Assembly (NCBI GenBank): GCA_947179485.1
Contig: OX359246.1
Coordinates: forward strand, 2,790,001-2,854,000
DNA: 64,000 nucleotides
Source: Allacma fusca
Lineage: Eukaryota; Arthropoda; Collembola; Symphypleona; Sminthuridae
Direction: 5' to 3'
The position numbers and the translations under genes are program-made. Every line of letters begins with the position of its first letter. Position 1 is the first letter of the stretch. The notes beneath the pieces are model-generated. The model was not told the DNA's origin. It did not search any database and saw nothing but the letters and a program-made list of their open reading frames with translations. Below are positions 46,353 to 58,649 of the stretch, one piece after another.

Positions 46353-47132
46353 TTAAAACATGGGTCGTGGGTTGCCAACATTAGTTATAACTGGTTGTAT
46401 GACGTCCCAATGTTCCACGATCTTCCCACACTCTACCCGGAAAATATCAACGATTGCTTGGGGCTTGCTGTCATCATTTTCTGTTACCATCTTGACATGA
46501 AGGTAAACCAAATCGCATTCCGCAACTGGACGATAAATATCGACAGGTACGGGTTTGACACTGTTCATAAAGTCCAAGAAGGGTTTCCTCCCATCTCCGA
46601 CGTGTGGGTTGTGTTGGATGATGTTGGGAGCGTAGTGAATATCCACGGCGCTGAAATTCCTTTTGACGAAAACTTGGGTGTAGAAGTCCAGAACGATTTT
46701 CTTATTTTCCTGGGCCGACAGTTTGCACTTGTCTTTAGATTCTGGGCATGCGGGAGGTGGACATACAGGTCCAGGTTTTGAACTACCGCTACCGCCTGGG
46801 ATTGAGTAATGGGCCGAAGTGGCAATCACTGAAATCATATACGAATTTTCATTTTTAAATATGTTTACTTACAAATATGTGGCGTCTACTTATATGCACA
46901 TAGGATTTTATTTTCAAAAATGAAATTATTTTTGAGACGCTGGAATAAAAGCAATTTGGAGCTAACTTTAACGATTTTGTTGCCATAATATTTTTAATTT
47001 TTGCGCAAATGTTTCAGTACACAAATATTTGACATTGCATTAGAGAGAAATTCTGAATATGAACGAATTAATATTTACTAGTTACAATGCCTTACCTCCC
47101 AACACTATACACAAAATGACGTTCTTCCACAT
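46353..47132 (-). CDS. Secreted SnoaL-like (NTF2 fold, COG4922-type) protein, copy 1
   Basis: Exon 1 47132-47096 (ATG, 37 nt, donor gtaagg) and exon 2 46828-46353 (acceptor gatttcag) join in phase to 170 residues. The N-terminus (MWKNVILCIVLGVIATSA) is a signal peptide; a Pro/Cys segment (CPPPACPESKDKC) follows, then the SnoaL-like domain from about residue 50: ENKKIVLDFY, IIQHNPHVGDG, RPVAECDLVYLHV, VDIFRVECGKIVEHWDVIQ and a final NPRPMF. The IQHNP, GD-V-HVH-like and EHWD motifs are characteristic of predicted SnoaL-like aldol-condensation enzymes common in bacteria and fungi. Substrate unknown; the product is probably secreted. The 267-bp intron and leader show it is a eukaryotic gene, not contamination. 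Copy 2 lies 4.6 kb away. Confidence 0.85.
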
Positions 47133-47961
47133 CTTCTCGGAAATGTTTTCAGAGCGATGGATATTTTCACATAGTGGAAATTGCATGAAATAATCTTTAT
47201 ACCTTCTGAGATTTAGAATCAAAGAAAGAACCAGGAGCGCGTCTGCGGCGTTACCGCAATTATTTTTGGAAGTATTATGTTCATTATTTACTTTTTAAAT
47301 TACTCCAGATCCTGCTGAGGTGTCATGATACAACTGAAATAGATTTGATTTATAAATGCAAATAGTGGTAAATAAACAAGCATCCCTTTAGTTTCTAATT
47401 TATTAAATAGGTCCATGTACAAAAAAGATATGACACACAGGTGCACTTTCAAGGTTTAATTTTAAAACTGAATTGTAAATACCAGGACGAAAGGATAGAA
47501 AGGTTTCCGTGCCTTATAAATAACAGCTGCTTTTACACAAATATTGTATGAACATATATGCCTATGTGGGTAGAATTACATACACAATAAATATATCCAT
47601 TAAGTTTGTTCATATTTGCACGTCAAATCCCACTTATGTAGTTATGTATGTATCTATATATAATTACTTACATATGTACAGACACGTATATAAGAATCAC
47701 GATTGAGTAAACTTGCCGTTGTAGAGTTGCACTCCAATGAAATTGTGAACATAAGTAATTAATACGTGAGTATGAATATAAGAATGCAGTTATACTCTGG
47801 AAAAATTACAATTACGTAAGTACTTGTATAAATAATGTCGAAAACTATGTAATCGGTTGTATTAAAATCTGTTAACAACGGGATGGCAATGGATAGTAGA
47901 TTTTTGTCTGGTATTGAATTAATACATGATTAGAACGGATATTACGTGCTAACATAGGAAC

Positions 47962-49288
47962 CAGAGCTGCGTTCAAGTCAAATTATTTTAGACAACTTGA
48001 CTTGAACTTGACTTCAACTTGAAAAATTTCTAAACAAGGTATCCGTACTTGTACTTGATGAATCAAATTTTTCAAGCAACTTGAGTATTAATGTACACGC
48101 TTTTCAAGTACATTTTATAGAACTTGAACTTGATAATAACTTGACGTTCAAGTTGCAAACACAACTTTACTTGAATGTGAACTTGAACTTGATTTTTCAA
48201 GTTTTTTTTTGCGCATGAATAAACAATGCTAGAAATTTTGTTAACAATTGTTATAGCTGATAATGGTTAGGCCGTAATTAGGATAAACTAAACGGCATGC
48301 GGATGATATTATTTACTTTAAAATTGCTAGACAGTTTAAAATACTTGATCAAATAATTGCAGACACTGTGTTCTAATTTACTAATGTCCACAATTTGGAG
48401 GGTAGCAATCTTATTAATGACGTGTTCACATTGGTGTTGCACTGGAGTTATATTCATGAATATTTGTCGTCGTTAATTTTGTTTAACCAATCCTGATTTA
48501 TAAGATTGTTTGCTGTTCTTTTGATGTTTAATACTAGCAGAACTTATTCTTACAGGCAGGTGTGGATTATTAAAATAATTTTTACCCTGGCCTAACCCTC
48601 AAAATAGTCTGAGCTTTTACACATGTAATGTGAGGGCCTTAGTCAAAATGTTTTTTACCCTGGCCCTAAGTGTTTTAACCTGGCATGGCCAGGGTGGGCC
48701 ACCCCGTAAATCCACCCTTGCTTACAGGGAATAATAAATTGCTAATAAACTTCTTAGCTTCAGAACAGGTGAAGAGAACAATAACTTCATTTTTGTAATG
48801 GAACAAGAACCTCGAATATCAAGAACATCCTCATAAAACAATAAGTCAGAACTTTTAATTATTCAAAGTATGCAAACAGGACACCAGAATTATTCTCGAT
48901 GTGAACCGCTGGGCATCGTGAAGGAGAATTTTTATGTCGGTGGAATAAAAGCAAACACAAAGATGTCATTATTATAATGATTGACGCCCAATATTATTTT
49001 TAATTGGATGCAGGAGATAAGCTTGATTTTATTGACAAAAACTCAAGTTATACTCAAGTTTTATTCAAGTACTTCCATTCAGCGTACTTGAACTTGACTT
49101 GATTTTGAAATCAAGTAATAAATTGTTAACTTGGACTTGATCGAACTTGAAAATTCAAGTTAAAATTATAGTTTCACTTGAACTTGATGTTTAAGTTTCA
49201 AGTTACAAAATTGTCAGCACTTGACTTGACTTGAACTTGATACGCACTTGAACTGTTCAAGTTGTACTTGAGCTTGAACGCAGCTCTG
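47962..49288. mobile_element. hAT element, CAAGTT-repeat family, copy 2 (inverted relative to copy 1)
   Basis: Same termini as 19566-22293 (CAGAGCTGCGTTCAAG and its complement), flanked by the exact 8-bp duplication ATAGGAAC (47954-47961 and 49289-49296). Internal sequence aligns to copy 1 in reverse orientation, without copy 1's nested elements but with its own insertion at 48557. It lies upstream of SnoaL-like copy 1. Confidence 0.93.
48557..48720. mobile_element. 164-bp hAT MITE nested in the CAAGTT-family element
   Basis: Termini CAGGTGTGGATT and AATCCACCCTTG are imperfect inverted repeats (10 of 12), flanked by the exact 8-bp duplication CTTACAGG (48549-48556 and 48721-48728). The sister element at 19.6-22.3 kb lacks it. 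The interior repeats CCTGGCC/GGCCAGG. Confidence 0.85.
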
Positions 49289-49977
49289 ATAGGAACTTTG
49301 AAACAAATGCGTCCGGTGTAATGAGAACTCCATTAATAAGGCACCCGTTATAAGGAGATTTTATTATATTTGAATGCTAAAAGAGCAAATAATTTAAATA
49401 AATTTCTTACACTTGCAAGTTCTATTCACATATCATACACTGTTGAAATACGGATCAGAACTGTTATCTATTTATCCATGGCTCATACAATTGAACCAAT
49501 CTTTCTCCACTATCGTACACTCATACAGATCAAATAATGCTCTAGTAAACGTGAAAAGCAATGAACTCGGAAGTATTTTTGTTTTCCTATAAATGTTCAG
49601 GGCTATATCTATATCCACCTCTCCTTTATACAACTTTACAAGTAACTTCAGATTTTTTTGAGATTACAGTTAGCGACAATTTAAATTGACTTAGTTGACG
49701 TTATACCTTAAGGTCATGTGATAAAATAATAAATAATACAAATATTCGTAAAAATATTGCCTTAGGGATAAATGTAGCTATATATTAAGGACAGGATGGT
49801 TTGGCTGGGGGAGTGTTTGAGCTATCAGGATGAACTAAATTTTGAAAAAAATGTTTTGGTTCAATGAACTGAATATTTCTTCCTTTGCCCCAAGTTTGGC
49901 CAGATCGGAGTATAATTATTATAGCTAATTTTATGCAATTAAATTCTTAAATTTTCATTAAAATGTTTATTTTTATA

Positions 49978-50397
49978 CCGTAAAAACCCTAAAGATGGCC
50001 CCCGGCCAACTTCCAAACATTAACCTAAACCCAGGCTATCTTTAGAGGCCCGGCTACATTGAGGAGCCGGCCATCTCTACTAAATATAAAAGCGTAAATT
50101 ACAAAATATGATTTTTTTATGAAAAAATGTTTTTTAATATTTAGTTCTATTCCAGAATAATGAATGTAGCATAATTCGGATTCAGATGAATAGCCCAGAT
50201 TGTCCGTAGAGTAAATAACAGCTTCAAAATTTAAACAGCATATATAGAAAACAACTGTTGTATAAAAAACCAGGCCATCCTTGGGGGCCCGGCTATCTTT
50301 AGAGGCCGGCTATCTCTGTATGTATGGGGTAAAACCCAGGCCATCTTTAGGGTCCCGGCCACCTTTGGAGGCCCGGCCATGTTAAGGGTTTTTACGG
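49978..50397. mobile_element. TA-flanked MITE with GGCCGGGC-type internal repeats
   Basis: Termini CCGTAAAAACCCT and AGGGTTTTTACGG are inverted repeats with TA on each side (49976-49977 and 50398-50399), as for Tc1/mariner-type transposition. Inside, units such as CCATCTTTAGAGGCCCGGC repeat at both ends in opposite orientation, giving an unusually GC-rich patch. It lies between the two SnoaL-like units. Confidence 0.8.
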
Positions 50398-50975
50398 TAT
50401 GTTGTTTTGATTCTGGTGCCAATGACGCTTTAGGGTAACTTGAGACATTCGCTGTCGAACAGCTTTTCTACGCCGCATTCTAATGGGAAAAATCTATCAA
50501 GTCGAGTCTTACTGACTTAAATGAACTGCTGCTGGATTAACCATTGTCATTGTGTGCAATTTATGAGCATCTAAATCCAAAGTTACAGCTTACCATTCAT
50601 TTGGCACAAATAAAGAGAATATATTGTGCATACAAAGTTATGCCAATATATGTACGTACATGTATTGGCCTATGTAGAACTCGTTCATCTATTCATGTTA
50701 TATTAAATCAATGGTATCATTTCCGGTAACACTTTAAAGTGATGATTTTGTTGTACATCTTGTAAAAAACACTATTGTAGCTGGAACTATATATCGTTGG
50801 CATTTCGGAAAATCTATTATGCATACAACAGACGTGTGTTTGTAGTGCAAATGCAACATCAAAGTTTGAACAACCGAAATTTTGCACACAATCACTTTAA
50901 TTAAAATAAAACATTTAGAAATGACCAAAAAGTTTTTCAAGTGTTCTTTCAAGAGAAAGGAATTTTTTAAATTTA

Positions 50976-51741
50976 TTAAAACATGGGTCGAGGGTTCCCA
51001 GCATTAGATACAATATCTTGGATGACGTCCCAATGTTCTACAATCTTTCCACACTCTACCCGGAAAATATCAACGACGGCTTGGGGTTTGTTGTTCTCAT
51101 CTTCCGTTTTGACATGGAGGTAAACCAAATCGCATTCTGCAACTGGACGGAAAATCTCGGCAGGTACGGGTTTGCTCGTGGTGATAAATTCCAGGAATGG
51201 TTTCTTCCCATCTCCAATGTACGGGTTGTGTTGAATGATGTTGGGATCGTAGTAGATATCCACAGCGCTGAAATTCCTTTTGACGAAAACCTGGTTGTAG
51301 AAGTCCAAAACGAGTTTCTTATTTTCCTGGGCCGACAGTTTGCATTTGTCTTTCGATTCTGGGCATGCGGGAGGTGGACATGCTGGTCCAGGTTTTGCAA
51401 CAACGCTACCGCCTGGAACTGCGTAAAGGGCTGAAGTGGCAATCACTGAAACAATAGACAAATTCTCATTTTATTGTGTTTAAATACAAATACATAGCAT
51501 CGAAGTATTTATGCATACACAGGATTCCATTTCCTAAAACAAATGATTTTTGGAAAGCAGGACTAAAATATTCGGAGCAAAGTTTAGCAATTTTGTTGTC
51601 ATTGAAGTTTTAATTTCTACACAAATATTTTAGTACAAAAAAATACTACGTTGTATAAGAAAAATATCTGAATTTGAATGAGTAAACAGTTAGTTACAAT
51701 ATCTAACCTCCCATCATTACACAAAAAATGACGTTCTTCAT
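50976..51741 (-). CDS. Secreted SnoaL-like (NTF2 fold, COG4922-type) protein, copy 2
   Basis: Exon 1 51741-51708 (34 nt, donor gttaga) and exon 2 51445-50976 (acceptor tgtttcag) give 167 residues. The leader (MKNVIFCVMMGVIATSA) and the CPPPACPESKDKC segment match copy 1, and the domain motifs are all present (ENKKLVLDFY, IIQHNPYIGDG, RPVAECDLVYLHV, VDIFRVECGKIVEHWDVIQ, NPRPMF). Differences from copy 1 are mostly conservative and concentrated between the SGS/VVAKP linker, the TSKPVPAEI stretch and a one-residue length change after HVK, which suggests both copies are under constraint. The 262-bp intron is at the same position and phase. Probably secreted; substrate unknown. Confidence 0.85.
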
Positions 51742-52795
51742 CTTGCTGGAAATGCTTTCTGAGCGATGGCTTTTTTCATACAATGGAAATTGCTTGAAAT
51801 AAGTTTTAAAACTGATCAGATTTAAGAGCAATGAAAGAACCAGAAGCACACCTGCAGTGTTACCGTAAATATTCTTGAAATCATTGCATTCACTATTTAC
51901 CTTTTAAATTACTGCAGATCCTGCTAAGGTGTCATGATACAACTGGAATGGAATAGATTGTAAAATGCAAATAGTGGTAAATATACAGAAACGTTTTTCT
52001 CTTCTAATTTATTAAACATGTCCATGTAAAAAAATGAGACGCAGGTGCACTTTCAAGGTTTAATTTCAAAACTATGAGTGTGAGCAAAAAAAAAGTATTA
52101 ATATAAGAACCGGTTCAATTGTACTCCAGAAAATTACAACTATAATAATTCTAAAATTGATTGTATTCGTGACATTGCAAAATATATAGCTGTATTTATA
52201 CAACTGTTTTGTACCATAGTCTACGGCAGCAGCAATTGCACAAATTACAAAAGTAAAAAAGACTAGAGTGTCAGGAAGAGATTTACACGGTCAAAGTTTT
52301 CTATGGATAATATTTACAAAAGGTTTTGCGATTACTATTCAAGCTGTGCTACTGTGATTGAATAAAAATCAGAACAAATTATAAAATCTCATATTAATGA
52401 AAGGAAATACATCTGTAATACATACACACTTATGTATCTGTGATAGTTTGCCAAATCGGATCAGAACTTTTATCTGTTTATCCACAGTTCATAAAATTAA
52501 GCCAATCTTTCTTCCTTGTCACACGCTAATACAGAAAAAGTAATGCTCTAGTAACCTTGAAAAACCATGAACTTGAAAGTAGCTTTGTTTTCCTAGAAAT
52601 ATTCAATGTTTGTTTAGAAACTCTGTGTTTCTACATCTCCTCATAGGAATAGAATCTTCTCTTGACACTGCAAATGTATTAGTATTGTCCATCATGATTC
52701 ATTTGAAATATTTCCAAACTCAAATTAACCAAACTCATTTTACACGAAGTTGCTTTGATTAGGCTGAGGAGGACTACATTTTAAGTGTATTCATT
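51742..52795. other. Upstream flank of SnoaL-like copy 2; no further gene seen
   Basis: Matches the upstream flank of copy 1 in blocks (see the segmental duplication entry). No promoter element was identified. Confidence 0.4.
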
Positions 52796-52920
52796 AGGGA
52801 TGTGCCAAACGATATAACGAGACGATATTATCGTCCATATGGTGCATTTTGGAGCAAACACATCGTACGATATTTCTCGTAATTTTTAAACGATATATCG
52901 TATGGTTAAGAATATCATTT
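52796..52920. mobile_element. Single end of a hAT-like element, ACGATAT-repeat family
   Basis: TAGGGATGTGCCAAACGATA is followed by repeated ACGATAT/ATATCGT in both orientations, the pattern seen at the ends of the delimited hAT elements here. The opposite end was not found, so it is a truncated or rearranged copy. Confidence 0.5.
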
Positions 52921-54115
52921 TTGCAGTTTTTTATTCCAGAAATGTCATATTGCAGACCTTATTGTTGAAAATAATTGGCTGCAAATGACGGAAATTTTGT
53001 CCCCAAACGAAAAGTCGGTAAAACCAAGCGTCATGGGTGTGTTCAATTTCAACATGCGAGCAAAAATTATTTTAACCCAAATAAATAAGCTCGCGATGGT
53101 CAAGCAAATACTAAGCAAAAACGGATTTTTCCCGAGAAAGTATTCCGATTTTTTATTAAAAAACTACCATCTAGTTTCCAGCTAATTTCATGGGCTTTTT
53201 AATTCGCATCAGCCCGCGTAACACGACAATATTTGTAATGTCATTGACGCCAGTAATATTTTTTTGTAAAGAGAAAGCGACTTCCATCATTTTACAGACA
53301 TAAGAAATTTCATTTAATTAAATATACGTTTTGTCTGTCTGGTGCCTTCAAAATGTTCACGGTATTTAGATCAATTTGAGAACTATCATGAAAATATCAG
53401 GAGCATTTATGGCTTTCTAATATACAAAGGTTAAAAAATTGTCTACTGAGGGCTTGCGATTGATCGCCATAACTTTTGGTGTAACCAACAGGCCTGTATG
53501 AAGTTCCCTGAGAATCGTGGCAATAGCTGGAAAAATTAGAAGCTTAGGTTTCGAAATTTAGCTTCCGGAGCAAGATCTCATTTTCGATCTTTTTATCGAC
53601 TGTCCAGTGCTCATAAAAATGTTTTAAATTTTCTTCAAGAATAGGATGGAATATATTTATGTCAGCATTATCACCCATTATAATTTATTCGAACGCTTTT
53701 TTGGATGAATTGGGAACGCAAAGCATACATACACGCACGCTACTTTGGTCAATAATTAATTAAAATATGAACATTGCATGCACGTGCTATTTAAGTAACG
53801 ATAATATTAAGCTCAGAGTACAGTTAATGTATTGGGCAAGGTGAAACGAGGTTCCCTATTTTGACCGTATTCTTGTCCGCTCATAACGCAACTTTGATGA
53901 AAATATATTCCACCAGTCAATTCAAGATTCTTACTGAAAACATTAGCTATATAGTTAAGCAAAACCGCAATAACTTGGAATACGATCAGGTCATACTTTT
54001 GACCTCAAGAAATGAAAATGGGTAGTACCTAATGATATAAAATGTAAACTTATTAGAACTCTTCGAATAATTGAAAATTATTTTTATTAAATCTCTCACA
54101 TTCCTTCCCAATGTA
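52921..54115. other. No gene recognised
   Basis: About 1.2 kb. A 66-residue open stretch on + near 53000 has no recognisable features and follows the transposon end. Confidence 0.4.
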
Positions 54116-56243
54116 TCATTTCGCCCCTTGGGGACTTTCCTCTTTATTTTTAGTCCCACTTGTTTTTTTAAGGAAAATATTATACCAAGAATGATTGAAA
54201 TCTAACAACGGTAGGAGAAATTCTGTCAGAAATATTGTTAGGACTGGCACCGCAATTCCGAAACCTAAAACAATTATATTTCCCATGTGTAGCTGCTGGT
54301 TTCAGTCTGCTGTACATGATCCTTCGCTACCAAATGTGTTTGCTTGGGACGTCATGAGCACTGATTGTGAGAATACAGTGGTGACCAACCCAGCACTTGT
54401 CAGTACGACGCCGGCATTGAGCAAAGAAAGGTGATCACTGTTGTCCGGGTTGTCTAAGTTCTAGGACATATGAATGTATAGCATGTTTTAAAAATAATGC
54501 ATATTTTAATACTTGCAATATAAAAAAAATCCTGAACTGCGATCCATGAATCGATAGCAATTTAAGCGAAGCTATTATAAGATTGATTGATAGTCAATGT
54601 ATTAGTTGGCTGATTGTGTCTGGGGATTTATGTATTGCATGTATTCTGAAGTATATGTACATATATACAACAAAGCTCAGTATTTTCATGTCATTACATG
54701 GGGTGGGTGGGTTACCAGGAAAAGATAATTAATATATATTCAACAAAAAGTTGTGAAAATTATTTTTCACGACCGCAATGAATTCCGAATTCATTTGTGA
54801 AGTCAAATTCGAATTTTCAGGAAGCTTGTTTTTTTCGAAATTTCAAAAAACTTTGATTTCAGGGGTAGGGAAGGACTTTTAAACGACCTGAGTGACCATC
54901 GAATTCTGTTCCGTGGTTAAATAAGATTTTACGCAAGTTTGATTTTTTTAGTTTGAAATTCCATGAAATGTCGGAAATTTGAAAACTGAAATAACATTAA
55001 TCCAAGGCCCAAGAGGTCGGTTGGCGTTACTTCTGTCGTTGTGACTCATCCCTTGTGAAAGCATTAGCTGCTGCAAAAAAAACGAAAGCAAGACGCATGT
55101 AAATCAACTCCCACATGATTTAGTATTAATTGAAGCACCGAAATGAGTGTTAAACAGAAGCTTTAAAACTTGTCTAAATTTTTGTGAAATTTATAAAATG
55201 CAAAACAAAAGGCAGGTAAATCTACAGAATGATTTGACATTATTTGTAGTGCCGAAATCAATGTTCAAGAGGAATTGGAAAATTTGAAAATTATTAAATT
55301 TTTTTCGAAATTTTGAAAATGGAAAACCAGATGACAGTAAAACCATAATGATATGATTTGGTATTAATTCAAGTACCCAAATCGATGGTCGTCGCCAGTT
55401 TCACAATTTTTCGAAATTTCATGAAATTTCGAAAATCGGAAGCTTGCCCAGCTGCACTATGAAACACTTTTGCTTTTGGGTTTGTCTTTGTAGGTGCTTC
55501 CGTTCAAAAACCTTATCAGAAGATAAAAATCATCAATACGCGATAATTTGAGGCTTCGCGTAGGGAGGCGTCAGCTACCGCCGTCAAAGTAAGATGAATT
55601 TTTAGTTTTTTTTCTCGAAGTTTTGGACTTTTTTCAGAAAAACTATCAAACTTCAACCACATAAGCAATAACCACTACGATTTACATAAGCAATATTCAC
55701 AAAAAATTTCATTGAAATCGATTCAGTAGTTTTGAAGATAACTATCATTTGACTTGAAGTCCAAAATTTCAAGAATTTTTTTCTCGAAAAATATCTGGCC
55801 GATTTCAGCCAAATACGAACTTTGGCGTACTTTTGACACAAGCAATGTCTGTAAAGAATTTATTTGAAATCGGTCGTACGGACATACGGTTAAGGATATT
55901 TTACTAGGGGGCTGACGCTACCCTAAAAATCGATCAATTTTACTGTAGGCTTCGCTTTAATTATTCAACTTACATCTTCCGCAAACCAATAAAAAATTTT
56001 AAGGCTCCAAATGCTGTAGACAATCAGAAGAGAATCAACAAACATTCCAACGATGGCGCAGGATCTCCATTTTGTATAACAGTCACAGAAAATTTTAACG
56101 AATTGGTCAAGTGGCATTTCCGTTGAATCCTCTGATGTTACAATCATGGCATCGCGCCGTGCTGGGCAGACGTTTCGATTATAAACGCTCTCGAGTTGGA
56201 CGAAATAATGGGCTGATGTTGCAACAAGGACTGTACCATATAT
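54116..56243 (-). CDS. Multi-pass membrane protein, partial, with one in-frame TGA
   Basis: Exon 56243-55974 (acceptor tttacag, donor gtaagt, 90 codons, phase 0) encodes ATSAHYF, a polar loop with several Cys, and a membrane helix (CAIVGMFVDSLLIVYSIW) ending FYWFAED. The last exon 54437-54116 (acceptor caacag) gives a helix (LLNAGVVLTSAGLVTTVF), a loop with SCTAD, a TGA at 54304-54302, NQQLHMG, another helix (IIVLGFGIAVPVLTIFLTEF) and a polar tail ending NKEESPQGAK then TGA. The TGA may replace a Trp codon. The exons do not match in phase (two bases missing), so at least one middle exon is unseen, and the start is too. Three helices are visible; a four-helix protein is plausible. Family not recognised. 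A recent pseudogene or a sequencing error are both possible. Confidence 0.5.
55085..55440. repeat. About 120-bp diverged tandem repeat, three units
   Basis: Three consecutive units share ATGATTTRRTATTAATT, CACCGAAAT/CCCAAATCGAT and TTTTTCGAAATTT...GAAAATG blocks. Related TTCGAAATTTC sequence continues to about 54760. Lies between exons of the membrane-protein gene. Confidence 0.55.
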
Positions 56244-58100
56244 CTGTAAATGTTCGTTTATGAGCTGATTAAAGCTAAATGTTTTTACAATTATTATCTA
56301 ATTATTTCTTTAAAAGCCAAGACAATTTTAAAAGCAAAAATATTATCATACTGTTACACAATACAATAAACTCGTAAAGTTCCAACTCAGGGACATTGTT
56401 TTTAATTGTACTGATCGTAATTCACCAGATGTTTTTATTTGTACACAAAATGTTTATTACCAAACCGAATACCACTCCTTTAAAAATTTCACCCCTAATG
56501 AACTGGGATTGGTTATCTGTAGAAGCTGCCATACTGTTGAGTTCTGATGTCTGCTCCAAACAGAATTATACTGGTCTGCAGTTGTACTTGACAAAAAGCT
56601 TTAATTAAAAAATTTTGCAAATAATTAAACCTAAGTAGGTAACCCTTCAGGTAAATATATACTCTATACATGGTCGTATAGTATATAGCGTTAACATGGC
56701 AAAATCCGGATCCAGGATTTTTTTATTTCAGTATGGGAGAAACGCTATCTAATAGAAATGCTTACTGCCAAATGTTTGGTACAGTTACACCCCGAAAGAG
56801 AGGCAGATGTTTTGGTATCCTTTAGACCTACACACGGGAAATGCACTTCATATAATTATACATGCAATAGTATGCAATTCAGGATTTTGGCTTATGAAAT
56901 ATACTATGGTTAATCATCCTTAAATGGCTAAAACCCACTTAGACATATTATTTATTGGATATCGACCATGCTTATCCGCAACCTTCATGCAAAATATTTT
57001 CCTAGGAAAAACCAATGTCAGTGTATTTAAAACTACGGTAATTTTTGTATTCCAAAAGTTGGCAATATATGCATTCATATGCATTCGCTCATATTGTCGT
57101 GGAAAAATATTACCTCAATATGTAAGGAATATGTTCAAGATGACGATTTTCCAGCATGGGCTAAATTATTTGGTTGTGTTGCATTACCCAGTGTTAACTT
57201 GTCTCCTTATAAGATGCTTATTAGAGTCAAAATTTTGAGCCTTTAGGATTTGTTGTTATGAATAAAATTTAAGGAAATGTTTGGATTGGGAGGGAAACTT
57301 CATTAATTAAGCCATACATTTGTTTAAGAATACTATTGTATATACATACTAACATTATGTACCTGGACAGATGAATATCTACAATATTATTGGACTTTTA
57401 TACGTTCAACGATAATGTCTTAAGAACAGTACGGGTAATACTCGAATAAATGGGTATAGGTTTTGCATTTCGTCGTACCCAATATTTGAGTACGGTTTTA
57501 TTCAATCAGTCAGGTTAAATAAGTCAAATACAAACAGAGTCATAGTGCTTTTACTCACTCAAATACAAATTAATCTCACCGTAATATTGATATCAATTAT
57601 TGTCATTTACCAGCACAAACGCTTTGCAAACGAAACTATATGAGTTCGCCTTCACGTCAATCTATTCCACATTTCGATTTTAATCATGTATCTATACCTA
57701 TCATGTTACTTTTACGCTGTAGAATCAAGAAAATTTGTATGAACAAGACGTCTGATTTAGTTTGTCTTCCCAGTAATCCATAGTATGGACCATGATGGAA
57801 AATACGTGATAACCATATATTTAAAAAAAAATATTTTCCAGATTACATATAACATATTTCATCCCTCCAGCTCAAAAACTGTAGATACGCAGAGGTCGGG
57901 AAAGTGGAGCAAAGTTAGGATGTCTTAAGAATGAACATGTTTTTGAAGTTTTGAGTATTTATTCTAATTTCTATTTTACCAAAATAATTTTTTATACTTC
58001 GTTCTGGGAAAATTATTTGATTCTCCGAAGTGCCAATCAAAATGCCTACTTTGAAAGTTGCACACACGGCAATATTGAATGAAATCTTCCGAGTAAAGAT
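56244..58100. other. No certain gene; may contain the first exon of the membrane-protein gene
   Basis: About 1.9 kb. The longest open stretch (56924-57238, +) is hydrophobic but on the opposite strand to the neighbouring gene and lacks motifs. No delimited repeats found. Confidence 0.35.
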
Positions 58101-58129
58101 GCACAATTGAGAATATTTGAACTTGTCAT

Positions 58130-58265
58130 ATATTCAATACGAGTTGAACGTTATGTTTCAAACTATGCGGGTTCAAACTCAAGTTTCTTGTTTTACTTGA
58201 GTTCAACTCAAGTATTTTGTTTTACTTGAGTTCAACTCAAGCCTCACGTTACATTGAGTTGAAAC
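58130..58265. repeat. TTGAGTTCAACTCAA inverted-repeat patch
   Basis: Two near-palindromes of CTTGAGTTCAACTCAAG at 58195-58213 and 58225-58241, with further GAGTTGAA copies around. It resembles the subterminal region of yet another transposon family; no termini fixed. Confidence 0.45.
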
Positions 58266-58649
58266 GCAATTGTCACTCTGGGGCAAAACACTATTCACAA
58301 ATCGTTCTGATTCAAAAATCGCACTAAGAAATTATTTAGACAGCTTTATTGTAATTATGCAGAAAAGATGTTGCTAATTGTGCCAGCAGGATATACCATT
58401 ATTGGAAAAATTTACACTCCATTGTTTTAGCCAATCCGTTAACCCTGAACTAAAATTAGAGATTGATCATATACCAGAGGAATTACTTGTTAAATATTAA
58501 AAGATTTAAGTACATAATCTAGGTCATTCGACACACGTTTGACGTTACAATCTTCAACAATGTGTCTACCTAACCGAAGAAATGTCAACATCAGATGGAA
58601 CAGTCACTCAAACCCATTCAATTATCCCAAACCAGTTGGCCACCATGGA

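Larger units (their letters stand above)
46100..52700. repeat. Tandem segmental duplication carrying the two SnoaL-like genes
   Basis: Unit 1 (about 46.1-49.65 kb, excluding the hAT insertion) and unit 2 (about 50.8-52.65 kb) match through coding exons, intron, upstream sequence (CAGGTGCACTTTCAAGGTTT at about 47440 and 52043) and a distal block (GGATCAGAACT...TTATCCA...AATGCTCTAGTAA at about 49450-49600 and 52455-52610). Unit 1 alone contains the 47962-49288 hAT element, so that insertion came after the duplication or was never in unit 2. Confidence 0.75.

Noticed and set aside
54116..54437. The plus-strand frame at 54195-54434
   Set aside because: It is the shadow of the better supported minus-strand membrane exon.
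56150..56243. Shared ATSAHY at the start of the membrane-protein exon and the SnoaL-like exon 2 (VIATSAHYSIP)
   Set aside because: Only six or seven residues match, phases differ, and the rest is unrelated; treated as chance.
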